From the NCBI RefSeq assembly GCF_965363235.1, contig NC_134841.1, forward strand, positions 58,053,078 to 58,117,077: 64,000 nt of DNA. The letters are read 5' to 3'. Origin of the DNA: Mytilus galloprovincialis (Eukaryota; Mollusca; Bivalvia; Mytilida; Mytilidae). How positions within the stretch are numbered: position 1 is the first letter of the stretch; every line of letters begins with the position of its first letter. Of the stretch, positions 21,780-33,011 are shown piece by piece. The notes below the pieces were generated by a model, which was given only the letters and a program-made list of their open reading frames with translations, was not told the DNA's origin and searched no databases. A program made the position numbers and the translations under genes.

Positions 21780-23110
21780 AGTTTGGTGAGAAAGACAGGT
21801 TGCTTATTTTATAATTATCTGACAGTGGCCAAAACAAAAACCCTTACATGGAATGCCAGAACGGTAGTATTTACAGTTACCAACACAGATGAACAGTTTG
21901 TGTCCGCATTTCAAAACTTCCTGACACGAGAATGCAACGGCAGCGAACGAAGTCCATTTTAGTTTCCATCTCTCATTGAACCCAAGTGGTCATGAATTGG
22001 TACACGCACCTGTCGAATACATGAATCAGGATGAGCCCAAACATGTCCTTCTTGATATGCTTCTCTTTTGATGTGCTCCTGAAAAGAACATCTTTCGGAA
22101 TTGCATCACAATGCCGCTGTTTCCTGGCAAACAATTCACATCGTGTCTCGTTAACAGCAAATGTTGATGTTGTTCTGTCATACACGATGCTAACAATGCT
22201 TCTTTGATGTTCATGTCTGTGTCTTCATACTTAAGCAAAAAAAACCCAACTCATCTGGAAATAGGCTGACCCTTTCTCTTTCCCATAAAAATACGACAAA
22301 TGTGTCACATCCACTGAATGCATGGAAGAAAGGAAGAGCAGCTACATGAGGACTAAACGCATTTGATATGACACGTACAGTAACCAATCAAAATTCTTTA
22401 CTCCTTCCGAAACTTATCCACAATTTGTTCCACATAATTTTGCGAGTGCTGCAATTCTTAATACAACTACATCTGTGTCAGTACTACCTTAAATTACTTT
22501 TTACAACAATTTTCATAATCATGCCGAACATTTAAAAACATTCGTGTAAATGCTTCTTCATGATTACAAGGGGATAGATGGGAAGTGTCCTTATTGAAAT
22601 TGCAAAGAATGTTTTTACCATGAGTTGCAAACACATGTTTATTAGTCACTAAAGAAGCACATTGAAAAAAAGTCGTTTCGTTTTATCTTCGTAGAGAAAA
22701 CTACTCCAAACCCTTGGTATTCTACCAGAACCAAACCCTTTCCGTCTAACATAAGAACATTGCCTTTGTCTTGTAACAGCCTTTAAACTATTCATTTTGT
22801 AAACATCAAGTACAATGTCTACTCTTGAATACTTATCGATGCAAGATTGTATTTAAGGCAGTATGACATCATTTGCATAATCATCAAATATTTTTGCCCA
22901 ACTTGGTGGCCTGGAATTAAACTTTGATGCCCCACCAACGACAAATGCATCACCATTTGGATCAGCAAATCGCAGAATGAGCATACTACCAAAACCACAA
23001 AAAGTTCTTAATTTATAATTGAACGCCAGGAATTAAACTGTGATCGAGATGACTCTGTTTCCTTACACCAGCCTATCAAATCATTGAACGTCACAGTCAT
23101 GACATAACTA
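21780..23110 (-). pseudogene. Degenerate copy of an uncharacterised multi-copy animal protein family
   Basis: Minus-strand pieces, in order and in changing frames, are 'GDAFVVGGASKFNSRPPSWA' (about 22900), 'DVYKMNSLKAVTRQ' (about 22790), 'STDTDVVVL' (about 22480), 'KYEDTDMNIKEALLASCMTE' (about 22220) and 'VAFSCQEVLKCGHK' with 'CVGNCKYYRSGIPCKG' (21820-21940). This series matches, from memory, a family abundant in bivalves and cnidarians. It has a 'DVY..NSLK..TR' block, a 'DTDVVVLA' block, a 'FHAFTGCD'-like block and a cysteine-rich tail. Its function is unknown and its copy number suggests it travels with a transposon. The copy is broken by many frameshifts. Confidence 0.5.
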
Positions 23111-24309
23111 TGTTTTCTGCGTTAAGCTTTCATAAGCCGACATTTAAAATTCGAGCAAAACACATGCAGTTATTTGATGCGCGTCTCTATTCCTAAGTAT
23201 TGCAATATCGGCTTCAGTGAGGGCACATGCATGTACATCCACTATCATGCAATATATTACTCAGAATTTCAATATGCAATCATACAAGTCATTTCAATAT
23301 GCAAGCTCCCAACTTACTTACTTGCTTACTGCCCAGTATGCCATCGGTTCTCCAATTCTGTCTGTCTTTGACCATCTTTTCTACTGTTCCCCATGTTTTA
23401 TTCATGGTCTTCAGTTCTCATTCTACAGTACGTCTCCATGTGTTTTTTAGTCTTCCTCGCTTACGCCTCCCTTCTGGAGTCCAATGTAATGCTGTTCTAG
23501 TGATGGAATTACACATGCCCAATTCATTTCCAACGCCTTCTCAATAATATTGTAACCATGCTATCTTGATGAAACTGTTTTAGAAGATCTTCGTTAGATA
23601 TTTTGTTTGGCCAGAAAATGCGCAGGATTCTTCTTAAGCTTTTGGTATGGAAAACTGACATTTTTTTTTAGATCGACTTCTGTCATCCTCCAGCATTCTG
23701 GGGTCGGTAACAAGAAATTTTATTAAGAGAGGTCGTAAGTATTGAATTAAGGGGAAGATAAGATCATTCTAAGATCAATCAAAGAGTGTAAATCAAAGCT
23801 CCCTCAGGTTGTTCGTAGATCGGTCTTATGTCCCCCATAAGTTGCATCGTAATAGTTTTCAAGTTACGAGTTCTTAATTATTTTCTGGCATCTCCGGTAT
23901 TGGTTCCTCGCATAGAAATTAGAATCACCTTATATGAATCATAAAAACGTTTTAATGAACGATAAAATGCGCATAACAATCAACTACCCATTTAACCTAA
24001 GGAAAACAATTCTGGCCTCAGACAACCATTATTCATTCTTCCCCTTTTTTGATAAAAGTCAAACTGAATTAAAAAATTTGCACCGCTTCAAACATGAAAT
24101 TAATTCAACTGCTTATAGACCATTATTATTTTAATAAAAATATGCTTGTCTCAGGACAATCCATCAGTACTTTTTCTTTTGAGTGCCCTATTATTCACCA
24201 CTGGCCAATGGTAGGATTTAAATCTTGTATAAATAACGTAGGCTTGTCTTTCTATCCTACTTTCATTTCGGTCAAATCACTACTATAATGGTTTCCTTTT
24301 TTAAATTGT

Positions 24310-24365
24310 TATTTGGATGGAGAGTTGGCTCATTGACACTCATACCACATCTTCCTATATTTTTT
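24310..24365 (+). repeat. Fragment of the 'ctcattggcaatcatacc' dispersed repeat
   Basis: 'gagagttggctcattgacac' and 'tcataccacatcttcctata' mark the 3' end of a very common mussel repeat. Longer or further copies lie at 5590-5635, 38220-38515, 57743-58070, about 58450-58500 and, reversed, at 4965-5030 and 60898-60960. Confidence 0.55.
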
Positions 24366-24389
24366 CACTTTATAACAATATTTTTCTTT

Positions 24390-24600
24390 CTTTGAAAGCC
24401 TTCTTACAAAAAATAAAATCACAAAAATACTGAACTACGAGGAAAATTCAAAACGGAAAGTCCCTAACCAAATAGCAAAATCAAATGATAAAACACATCA
24501 AATAAATTGGCGACACTTGTCATATTCCTGACTTGTTACAGACATTTTCAAACTGTGAAAAATGATGGATTGAACCTGGTTTAAAGTGCTGAACAAACTC
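24390..24600 (-). repeat. Dispersed repeat family D fragment
   Basis: 'aaaatactgaactacgagga', 'gtcatattcctgacttgtta' and 'gatggattgaacctggttta' recur in the copies at 18420-18600 and 28735-28990. It is noncoding; the class is not known to me. Orientation is arbitrary. Confidence 0.5.
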
Positions 24601-25299
24601 ATGATGGCTTCCGTAAAATTTAAGAAGTGGTGATTTAAACTTCCCCATTTGGAATCTTGGTTTAAAATTGAAAAAGGTCACAAATTTCTCCTTGCTTTAT
24701 ATTTAACACTTTTCTCAACAAGCCAACATTGTAATGATTTACAATAAAGAGAAACTACCATCCTCCACACACATGGCCAAGAAAACACTGATATATAATT
24801 TCCTATTCAGATGAATTAATAATTAGAATAAAAAAGTTCTAAGGTTCACGTATTAACTTTTTTAAGCAACTTGTTCTAATATTAACAAGTGAATGTACAA
24901 CTAAGAGTAGTCGGGACCACTCTTACAAAAAATATCAAGTGAAGCTATTGCGAATTGTTCTTGGTACACCCCTAAGTTGCTAAGTTTGTTTTAAGAACAC
25001 TTAATAACTGACCAAAATTTAAGAATGATTTTGTGTTACCGGAATTAGTAAGATCGCTTTAAGGTAGGCGTAAGAATCGTTCTTAAATCATGCACTTTTT
25101 CAAAACATTAAGGGCTGTCAATTATTCTAAGATAGGTCTGAGGTTGGGTCTTGTTACATTCTTAAATCTTAAGACGCCCTTTAGACGTTCGTAAGACATA
25201 AGAATGCTTCTTGTTACCGGCCCCTGATCCGTATTAGAGTAGATAGTATACAACTCTGGTATAGTTTTAGTTTGGTCTTCTTACTGTACTGTGATGATT

Positions 25300-26065
25300 T
25301 CAAACATTGTTAAGTGATCTAAATATATTCCTGGCTTTGTTTAATCTGTTCATGATGTCATTTCCTGTACCTCCATCATTTCTTATTGCACTTCCTAGGT
25401 ATGTAAATGTTTCTGTGATGGGGAGATTCCATCTACTCTTCTCTTATAAATGTTGGTGGATATGTGATAAAAGAGCTAGATCATCAGCAAAATCAAGATC
25501 TGCTAATGTTGATGAAATGTTCAATCTTATTCCTCTTGGAGCATCTTCTGTTGGTTTTTTTCATTACTCAGTCAATGACGACATTAAAAAGAAGAGCAGA
25601 TATCATACATCCTTGTCTAACTCCTGTTTTTATCTCAAACCAGATGTTGCTTTGCCCTACACTGCAAGTTAAATTGTTGAAGAAACTTTTGATAAGCTCA
25701 ATTATTTCTTTTGGAATTCCATCTGATATGAGTATTCGCCACAAGGTCTTTCTGTTGATACTGTCAAAAGCCTTCTGAAAATCCATAAAGTTGATGTAGA
25801 GCTGCCTTTGCCATTATGTACATTGTTAGAAGCAAAATATTTGATCGATGCACCCTCTACCTTTACATAATCCTGCTTGCTCGTCTCTTAGCTGTTTATC
25901 AACTGCATCTATTATTCTTTGGATAATAATTTTGGCAATGATTTTACTTGGGATTGACAAGAGGGTTATACCTCGCCAGTTGTTACAATCACTTAGAGCT
26001 CCTTTCTTTGCTAACTTTAGTATTATGCCTTTGGTCCAATCGTCAGACATTATTTTCCTTCCCAT
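25300..26065 (-). pseudogene. LINE reverse transcriptase domain
   Basis: In order on the minus strand: 'LSDCNNWRGITLLSIPSKII' and 'RDEQAGLCKGRGCIDQIFCF' (25826-26065), the first catalytic block 'MDFQKAFDSINRKTLWRILI' and 'FEIKTGVRQGCMISALLFN' (25568-25786), then 'ADDLALL' with the catalytic Asp pair (about 25470-25500) and 'ETFTYLGSAIRNDGGTGNDI' (about 25370-25430). These are the standard fingers and palm blocks of an RTE-type enzyme that copies LINE RNA at a nicked target. The pieces are in different frames, so the copy is dead. Confidence 0.8.
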
Positions 26066-26808
26066 ATTTACGTAAATAGTGATTGAAGAAGTTCTGGGTC
26101 GTCTTTGAAAAGTTCTGCATTTAGATTGTCCTGCCCTGGTGATTTTCTATTTTTTTAACGATTTTATTGCTGTTATTATTTCCTGTCTGTCTGGTAAGTT
26201 GGTATTTTTTTCCAAATCTTGAAGTGCCTCAATTATATTTCAGTCTTCATCTGGAGCTGGTCTGTTCAGTACTTCTTTCTTTAAAGTGTTCTGCCCATCT
26301 GACTTTCTGCTCGTCTTCTGTTGTTAATAGCCTTCCATTTTTGTCTTTTATATGGACATCATTATTGCTTCGAAATTCACCACAGATTTCTCTTGTTATC
26401 TTGTAAATTTTTCCCTGTTTACCCTTCTCGACTGATTCTTCTGCTTGTTTATCAAGGCCTTCTATGTAAGCTTTTTGTCTGCTCTAGCCATTCGCTTAAC
26501 ATTCTTTTCGAGTACTCTATAGCTTGCTTTGTGTCTTTCTTGTAGCTTTTCTGATTTTGTGTCGAGTATTTTCTTCTTCATAAGATGGCTTTCTTCTATA
26601 ACATCAAAGTACCTGGTGTTATCCATTTCTTCATCGTTTTACCCTGCTTAAAACCCAGACAGTCCTCGCTAGTTGTTTTTATTTGATCCCATTTTGAGTT
26701 GACTTCTGAGGATTTTGTTGGGACCATGTCAGAATTATCTGTCAGGGATTGAAACTTATTCTTCAATTGAAGGATGAATGCAGTCTTTACTTTATGATCT
26801 TGTAATTT

Positions 26809-27930
26809 TTAAATATCATAGCGTGTAGGGACAAGTGTTTTACGTCCTGCACTTCTCAATTTCATCTTAATATTTGCAGTAACAAGGTGATGGTCATTAC
26901 CAACATCTGCTCCCCTTTTAACTTTGACATCGAGTAAAGAACGTCTCCAAGTACCATTTATCATAAGGCGGCCTATCTGGTTCTTATCCCTTCCATTTGG
27001 AGAACACCATGTTAACTTATGTATATCTTGCGGTGGAAAGAGTGTTCCTCCTACAACCAGGTTGTAAGCTGCACATAATTTTACTAGTCTTTCTCCATTA
27101 TCATTTATAGTACCACATCTATGTTTACCTATTATTCTGTCCATATCAGTGTTGTTGTTTCCCACTTTGGCATTTAAATCACCCATCACCACTAGGAGAT
27201 CATGACGTTGTACCAAGCTAACTTCTTCTTCTGTGTCTTTTGCAGCTTCATCACTCTCATTTGTTGGTGCATAGCAGTGTATAAGGGTCATGTTGGTGTG
27301 CAATCCTTTTAATTTTGCTGTTATCAATCTACTGTTAACAGGTTTCCATTCAATAAGTCCCTTCTCAGTGCCTTTCTTGAGGATGATTGCTAGTCCTTCA
27401 AAATCATGGTTGTCTTCTCTGCCTGAGTAAAGTAAAGGCAACAGTAGTATACCGCTGTTCAAACTCATAAATCCATGGACAAAAAACAAAATCGGGGTAA
27501 CAAACTAAAACTGAGGGAAACGCATTAAATATAAGAGGAGAACAACGACACAACACTACAATGTAACACACACAGAAACGGACCAAGCATCAGACAAAAT
27601 CCCACGAGAATAACAAATATAACAGAAAAGAACTGTTTCTCCTGTGTCGGTCTTCATTTCACCAGAGCCTGTCCATATACTTTCACTAACTCCTAAAATG
27701 TGCAAGTTATATCGCCTCATTTCAGATGTGACCCGTGCAAATTTCCCAATTTCATACATATTACGTACGCTCCAGAATCCTATTCTGGTTTTTGCTTTAT
27801 TGCTCAGCACTTCATTTCTGCCAGTAACTTCCTTGCGACTTTCACCACTGGCAATCATACTATTTTCTTGAAGGCCTATTCGCACAGAGGTTGTGTTTGA
27901 TTCCTTTGATGCGGTTTCCGTAACTTCAAT
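26809..27930 (-). pseudogene. LINE apurinic-type endonuclease domain, split by an insertion
   Basis: The domain resembles the RTE endonuclease from which 'craniofacial development protein 2'-like database entries derive. Visible blocks are 'RIGFWSVRNMYEIGKFARVT', 'WTGSGEMKTDTGETVL', 'SGREDNHDFEGLAIILKKG', 'LIHCYAPTNESDEAAKD', the catalytic 'MGDLNAKVG', and 'VGNDHHLVTANIKMK' with the terminal Asp-His. Between 'GETVL' and 'YSGRED' lies a foreign 200-bp repeat (27427-27632). Confidence 0.75.
27427..27632 (+). repeat. Dispersed repeat family D, inserted in the LINE endonuclease
   Basis: The words 'aaaggcaacagtagtatacc', 'gaaacgcattaaatataaga' and 'aaacggaccaagcatcagac' match the copy near 28741. 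The LINE frame is intact on both sides (GETVL and YSGRED), so the boundaries are clear to within a few bases. A short possible duplication is 'ctttac' / 'ctttt'. Confidence 0.65.
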
Positions 27931-28275
27931 CTTTTTACAGGACAGGGTTGTTGGCCCTATGCCGAACCCCCTGTTTGGAGGGCTAGGGATTTTTTTGTGG
28001 AGGTTTTCCTACGTTAGATAAGTTGCCAACCAAGGCTGACTAACCATTATCTGTCCGTTTTCATTTTGGAGTTTCTTTCTCCTAGATAAACTACCTTCCT
28101 GGGTTAACGATCTTCATCTAACCGGCTATTTACCCATAGTTGGGGCAAGGTTAATGCGAGTAAGGGTGTGTCCACACGCCGGTGGGCCTACACTCTGTAT
28201 CTTTAGGGTCCTTGTTGCTCCAAGATCCTCTTCAGTTAAGCCGGGGATGCCAGATCCAAGTTATCATGCGCTGTC

Positions 28276-28734
28276 ACGGGGAGGCATTGTAGAAATCCAA
28301 TCAAACATTACAATAAATTTATATTCTCCGTACAAACTAAATCAGGCCATTCCCACTGAATTTACATAGCCATTACCAAAAGTGGTTGATCTGCAGTCAA
28401 AATTGATGTTTCTCCTGGATTAACCACATTTTTCAACTTATCCAACGAATACCTGATAATTGCAACTGATAGGACGCGTTTTCAAATAGTGGCATCATGG
28501 AAGTTACATTTACTTGAACAGCTCTTGAAGAGCCTCGCTTTTAAGAGTTATGAGGTGAACTACGATTTATACCAGTGTACCCTGGTAGTGCATGCAAATA
28601 GCTCTTTAAGTCTATAAATAGTTTGCGCATGCACAAAAATGTTTAACGCATGTGTATCATAATATAATCTTGAAAACCCAATTCATAATATGATTAAAAA
28701 TCCAAAAACATTTGAAATATAAAATTAAATAGTT
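28276..28734. other. Spacer, no recognised feature
   Basis: AT-rich DNA between the LINE and the next dispersed repeat. I see nothing coding. Confidence 0.45.
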
Positions 28735-28990
28735 CAATATAGGCAACAGTAGTATATCACTATTCAAAATTCATAAATCGATAGAGAGAAAAACCAATCC
28801 GGGTTACAAACTAAAACTGAGGGAAACGTATTAAATATAAGAGAACTACGACACAACAGAAACATAACATTAAAATGTTACACATACAGACACGAACTAA
28901 AATATAACAATGGCCATTTTCCTGACTTGGTACAGGGCATTTTAAGAAATAAATGGTGGTTTGAACCTGGTTTTGTGGCATGCCAGACCT
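28735..28990 (+). repeat. Dispersed repeat family D, longer copy
   Basis: It begins 'aggcaacagtagtatatcac', continues 'actgagggaaacgtattaaa' and 'caatggccattttcctgact', and ends 'catgccagacctcccgcttt'. This is the longest copy of the family in the window and shows how the shorter fragments fit together. Confidence 0.6.
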
Positions 28991-29469
28991 CCCGCTTTAA
29001 TGGCAATGTTTTTCACTGAATTTTATGGTGTCACAATTTTGCGCATGTGCAAACCCTGGGTATGTCAAATATTCATTTTTAGTAAATACGTCACATGCAA
29101 GGAAGGTAGCCACCAAACCTGATAATTGTTTTAACTTAAAGAAGGTCAAAGAAAAGTTTTCCAGAAAAATCAGTATTTTGAAACTGAAAAAAAAACCCAC
29201 AGCCATTTAGGAAGAGGCCGTGGCCATGTTGAAAACAGGATATCTTTTAATGGCCAGCAGTTTTTATTCTTAAAAAGAATATAATAATGATGCTTTGTGC
29301 TTATTTTCATGCTTGTTTACACAATTCCCTCGATTTTGCTTGCTAATATCTTCCACTATATACCTCATATGTTAATTTTTTATATAAACAATTAATTGAT
29401 TTGCGAAGAATATTGAACTTATAATAAAAAAACTGATATTGTCTCCTCTTCTCACTAATATATATATTT
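28991..29469. other. Spacer, no recognised feature
   Basis: AT-rich DNA with no gene that I can support. Confidence 0.45.
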
Positions 29470-30714
29470 CAGAGCTCCAGATAAGCTGCGTATTTGCGTG
29501 ATCACGCAATACAAATAATAAAAAACCCAATGCAATTGCCCATTGCAGGGTTCAATAACCCAATTATTTCAAAGGAAAACCCAATAATATGCCGAAACCA
29601 TGAGTTCTCAACCCTTTTATTGGCTACCATTTGCGTTATTTACCCTTATCTGTTTACAGTCGTCGCGTAAACTATTTTTATAATATTTATAATTGGAAAT
29701 TTCCTTTCGTTCTAAAAATAGATCCCTGCATCAAGTAGCTGAAATGGGTCCCTGTTAGAGTTTTCCGTTGCTCAAAGGGTACACGTGTTTTTGAAAACAT
29801 TTCGATCTTCTCGGCGTTTATCCAATTAGCGTGTGTCATGTAGTCATATTTTTTTCGCATTGCTCGGGATTTATCATAACATACATTGAATTAAAATGAA
29901 AGTGAATGTCCGGTAAAAATATTGAATAGGAGCATGTTTTCTGCTTCTTTTGAAAAGCTGAGGGAACGTTATGATGATAACAAGACTCCGCCAGTGTTTT
30001 TAGGAAGTGTCCATCGAACACACGGGCGTGTGTGCGTACCTTAACGAGAACATTGCTAATAAAAACAGGCAGGGTTTCCTCAAAAACGAAATCAGATGGA
30101 AAAAGTGAAAGGCCAAATCAATTATGACATGATAAAGCATCAGAAACCAAAAGTTCTAATAAAAGACAACTAAACCCAGATTTATAAAAATTGGAATAAA
30201 ACGAAACCGTTCAAGTATAATTAGAGTTTATATACTATTTTTTTTCATTTTACTGTTAATTAATAAATACACACACATGCAGAATTTATTATATAAAGGT
30301 ATAAGACGAGTGCCTGTGAATACACATATCCGTTTTTTTACAGTTTATATGAGAAAATACAAAATTGGCAGAAGGTTTGAAACGGAACACAAATTAAACC
30401 TACAATTGTTCCTCAGTGAATAAACCACGAAACAGCTATCAAATAACCCTAACCCTAAACCAAATAAAACAGCTAAACAAAGAAAGAAACATATTTAAGA
30501 TGGAAAAAATCTGGGGTTGCTATTGCCTAAATATTCAATATTGTGTTGATGAGAAACCCAATATATTAAGGAGCTTGGTGGTGAAAAACCCAATTTGATA
30601 TTAACATGAGGGGTGAATTGGAATTGATCATGCAATTAAAAAACTTTTTCACCCAATTATATTTGAAAATGGTGGGTTAAAAACCCAATTTGTGAATTCT
30701 TATCTGGAGCTCTG
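29470..30714. mobile_element. 1,245-bp hAT-like element, CAGAGCTCCAGATAAG ends, copy 1
   Basis: The termini are CAGAGCTCCAGATAAG and its exact inverse CTTATCTGGAGCTCTG. ATATTT flanks both sides (6 bp). The body is noncoding and includes two telomere-like CCCTAA units at about 30440-30455. A copy at 46388-47632 has the same length and, by eye, differs at only about two positions. Both are therefore recent, mobilised by a transposase elsewhere in the genome. A 3' fragment of an older copy lies at 41530-41855. Confidence 0.85.
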
Positions 30715-31495
30715 ATATTTTTTAAATTTCTTATAAAAAGTATGAAACATAAAAATTATAATTCGTATACAGATCGTACTATACCTTCCTAAAACATCAA
30801 TTTAGTTGCTATAAAAATACCAAGCCTATCTGACACGTGTTTGGTACACGTAAATTAGATTTTCAAAAGTTGTAGAATCGATGATAGTTGTAGAACCAAT
30901 ACTAGTTGCAAAACGTTTGATTCGCATTTTTTTGTTCTTAGCACCGGTTTTTTTTCATTTTCCTTTCTCCAAAAAACTTTATGATAAAAAAATTAAAACC
31001 AAAAATAAAAAGTTTAAGAACACACAAAAAAGATTGATAATAGAGAAAACCTTAAACCTGTTAAGGTAAACTTGCACAAATGGAGTTGCAACAACTAATT
31101 TATGTTTGGTTGGTCAAGGATAATCCAAGATTTAAAAGGTGACAGTATCCTACCTACTGGATGAGTGTATGTATTAATAGCACACCCTTGTTAATGAAGT
31201 GAATGAGTAATGAAAAGGCAAAAAGGGTGAAAAAAAACCACTCAACACATTACTTGTGTTTCTGCAATTTTAAATGTTCAGAGACTATATACTAGTCAAA
31301 GTTTTCCCTTTTATTTCAGGAAAAAGATTAATCGAACAAAAATGGAATGAGATTTGCTAAGTATAGAATAACATGCTTTTCAATTTAAGGAAGCTTGGAA
31401 GCAATATTGATTGGCTTTAATCCTCAACCAATAGTGTTGTTTCCCGACTATTGAATGTAATATAACGGCACATATGCGCCATCGCAGGAAAATAT
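30715..31495. other. Spacer upstream of the receptor gene
   Basis: AT-rich sequence in which the receptor promoter would lie. I recognise no specific element. Confidence 0.4.
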
Positions 31496-31544
31496 ATGAC
31501 CATTACAGAGGAAACACAAGACATTTTACACGAAATTTTCATTG
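31496..31544 (+). CDS. Seven-transmembrane receptor, exon 1
   Basis: ATG at 31496 opens 16 codons (MTITEETQDILHEIFI) plus one base, ending at a consensus donor (gtaagt at 31545). The split codon is completed at 32467 (G plus CC makes Ala), giving the continuous extracellular N-terminus 'EIFIANIQKAGSMYYKLYVQ'. The acidic N-terminus and phase match support this as the start, rather than the internal ATGs at 32448 or 32490. Confidence 0.6.
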
Positions 31545-32466
31545 GTAAGTTTGATATTTAAGATTGAACGCAAAGTTCATTATTTCATTTATGTTTTTTT
31601 GACATTATTGATAATTTTTCATCGTTTTGAAAATTTTGATAGAATGTTTCTCTTACCGACCAAGATTCCTCTTAGTATTTGTCTATATTGTAGTTGCAAT
31701 TTGCAATTAACATGTGTACTCATATAGCATTTAATTAGCACATGTGGTTACCATGGTAATTATTTCATTGTAAAACGTCATTTCAAAATTCGAAATACAG
31801 AAATTTATGGGGTAAATCCTTAAAAAGTAGATAAAATTAGAACAATAAAGAAAATACAAATATTTAGTGCCGCGTAATATGCATGTAAAACGCATTTTAC
31901 AAGTGAAATCAGTTTGGGTTCTATAAACAAAAAAAAGTTATTAAACATCATATAAAACATTTTGCTCAATGTATATTTATTTATGTAGTCAACGAACTCT
32001 AAGAAAAAATTATAGAATAAATAATGGCATACTGTGGTGAGACAAATGTCCGTGAAAACAACTCGTCGTGTATTCTCTTCATAATTCTAAACAAAAATAA
32101 TTTGAATATGAATAGAGATCATCTTGGACTTTCAATTCAAAGTGTACTAAAGTAAATGGTACTGAACATATCAATAGAATGGTTGTTGTAGTCAAATACT
32201 TATTCACTTTAGAGGACCATAGAGAAAGACCTATAAAGCATTTTGTTTACTTAGTTAAACTCAAACTCAATATATATATACAATATTCCTTGTTTTTACC
32301 ATCAATTACTTGTATTTTAGAGGTGATATATGCATTGTATTCTTAATTGTTCAATTGGCAAATTTACTTTTTTTAATATCGTGGTCTAGAATAAAACAAC
32401 TTGCATATTTTTTGTTCTGCTTTGTAAGTACGAATATTTAGCCGAACTTGTTTTTGTTTCTATCAG

Positions 32467-32972
32467 CCAACATACAAAAAGCTGGTAGCATGTATTACAA
32501 ATTATATGTTCAGAATCTAGAAAGCATCGCTGCCACGACAGGATTGTTCGGGATAATTCTAATCACAAACGTATCTGTTGTTACTATTTGGTTATCTAGA
32601 AACATCAGAACACCAATATCCGTTCTACTCTCCAATATAGTTATTTATGACACACTTGCTATGATGTCAGGGCTTGTACAAATGATTTCGTCCTACATTT
32701 TTGGAAATTGGCCCCATGTTGCTGCTTGCTACGTAGATACACTATCATTTGTATTAGTCTTACTCTTTCATGGTTTATCCATCCTTTCGACAACTTTCCT
32801 TGCTATTCAGAGAGCTGTTGTTTGCGCATTCCCATTTACAGGCCCACGGTTATGTGGCACTAAGACGACAGTCATTTTTGTTAGTGTTTCCATTGCAGCA
32901 ATGCTGATTTTCTGTATACCTTTGGCTTTAATCCGAGAAGAATATGTTCCGTTCTCTTTTCCTCGAATGTGA
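32467..32972 (+). CDS. Seven-transmembrane receptor (rhodopsin-like), TM1 to TM4, broken after TM4
   Basis: The exon follows a 'tatcag' acceptor. TM1 is 'GLFGIILITNVSVVTIWL' with the conserved Asn. TM2 is 'VLLSNIVIYDTLAMMSGLVQ' with the Asp. The TM3 start has the disulphide Cys ('HVAACYVDTLSFVLVLLF') and ends in 'AIQRAVVCAFPF' where most receptors have DRY. TM4 is 'TTVIFVSVSIAAMLIFCIPL'. The pattern resembles invertebrate peptide receptors of the FMRFamide/sex-peptide group, but the ligand cannot be told. The frame closes at 32970. One base over, the reading 'LECDLPIKMNHKV' supplies the expected second-loop Cys, so a one-base shift is likely. It too stops within 50 bp, just before a Penelope-like tail at 33012. 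TM5-TM7 are not seen. Confidence 0.65.
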
Positions 32973-33011
32973 CTTACCAATTAAGATGAATCACAAGGTT
33001 TGATCAATAAA

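Larger units (their letters stand above)
23700..25224. mobile_element. 1.5 kb DNA element nested in the LINE, GGGGYCGGTAACAAGAA ends
   Basis: The left end is GGGGTCGGTAACAAGAA and the right end is the reverse complement of GGGGCCGGTAACAAGAA. The LINE codons Tyr-Gly-Ser-Glu-Cys-Trp are cut exactly at these points ('ccagcattct' on the left, 'tgatccgta' on the right), with at most one duplicated base (T). Inside are further dispersed-repeat fragments (24310-24365 and 24390-24600) and no transposase that I can recognise. The superfamily is unassigned. Confidence 0.7.
23305..28000 (-). mobile_element. RTE-like LINE, interrupted by two insertions
   Basis: Read from right to left, the endonuclease begins at about 27930 ('NKAKTRIGFWSVRNMYEIGK', 'RYNLHILGVSESIW'). 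It continues after an insertion with 'LIHCYAPTNESDEAAKD', 'LVVMGDLNAKVGNNN' and 'GNDHHLVTANIKMKLRSAGR' (26809-27430). Then come the linker (26070-26800), the reverse transcriptase (25300-26065) and the C-terminus (23320-23699: 'RILRIFWPNKISNEDL', 'GKRKRGRPKNTWRRTVEKEL'). The 3' end has a TAAG-type repeat (cttacttacttgcttact on the plus strand, about 23310-23330). Without the inserts the length is about 3 kb, right for RTE. Several frameshifts make it inactive. Sequence from 28000 to about 28275 may be its 5' UTR. Confidence 0.75.

Noticed and set aside
25307-27900. Plus-strand frames rich in Leu/Phe/Ser
   Set aside because: They are shadows of the minus-strand LINE coding sequence.
28000-28275. 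An HDV-like ribozyme at the 5' end of the RTE-like LINE
   Set aside because: Some LINEs carry one, but I could not trace the nested pseudoknot by eye. A covariance search would be needed.
30440-30455. CCCTAA units as a chromosome end
   Set aside because: Only two or three units lie inside a transposon body that recurs elsewhere in the window.
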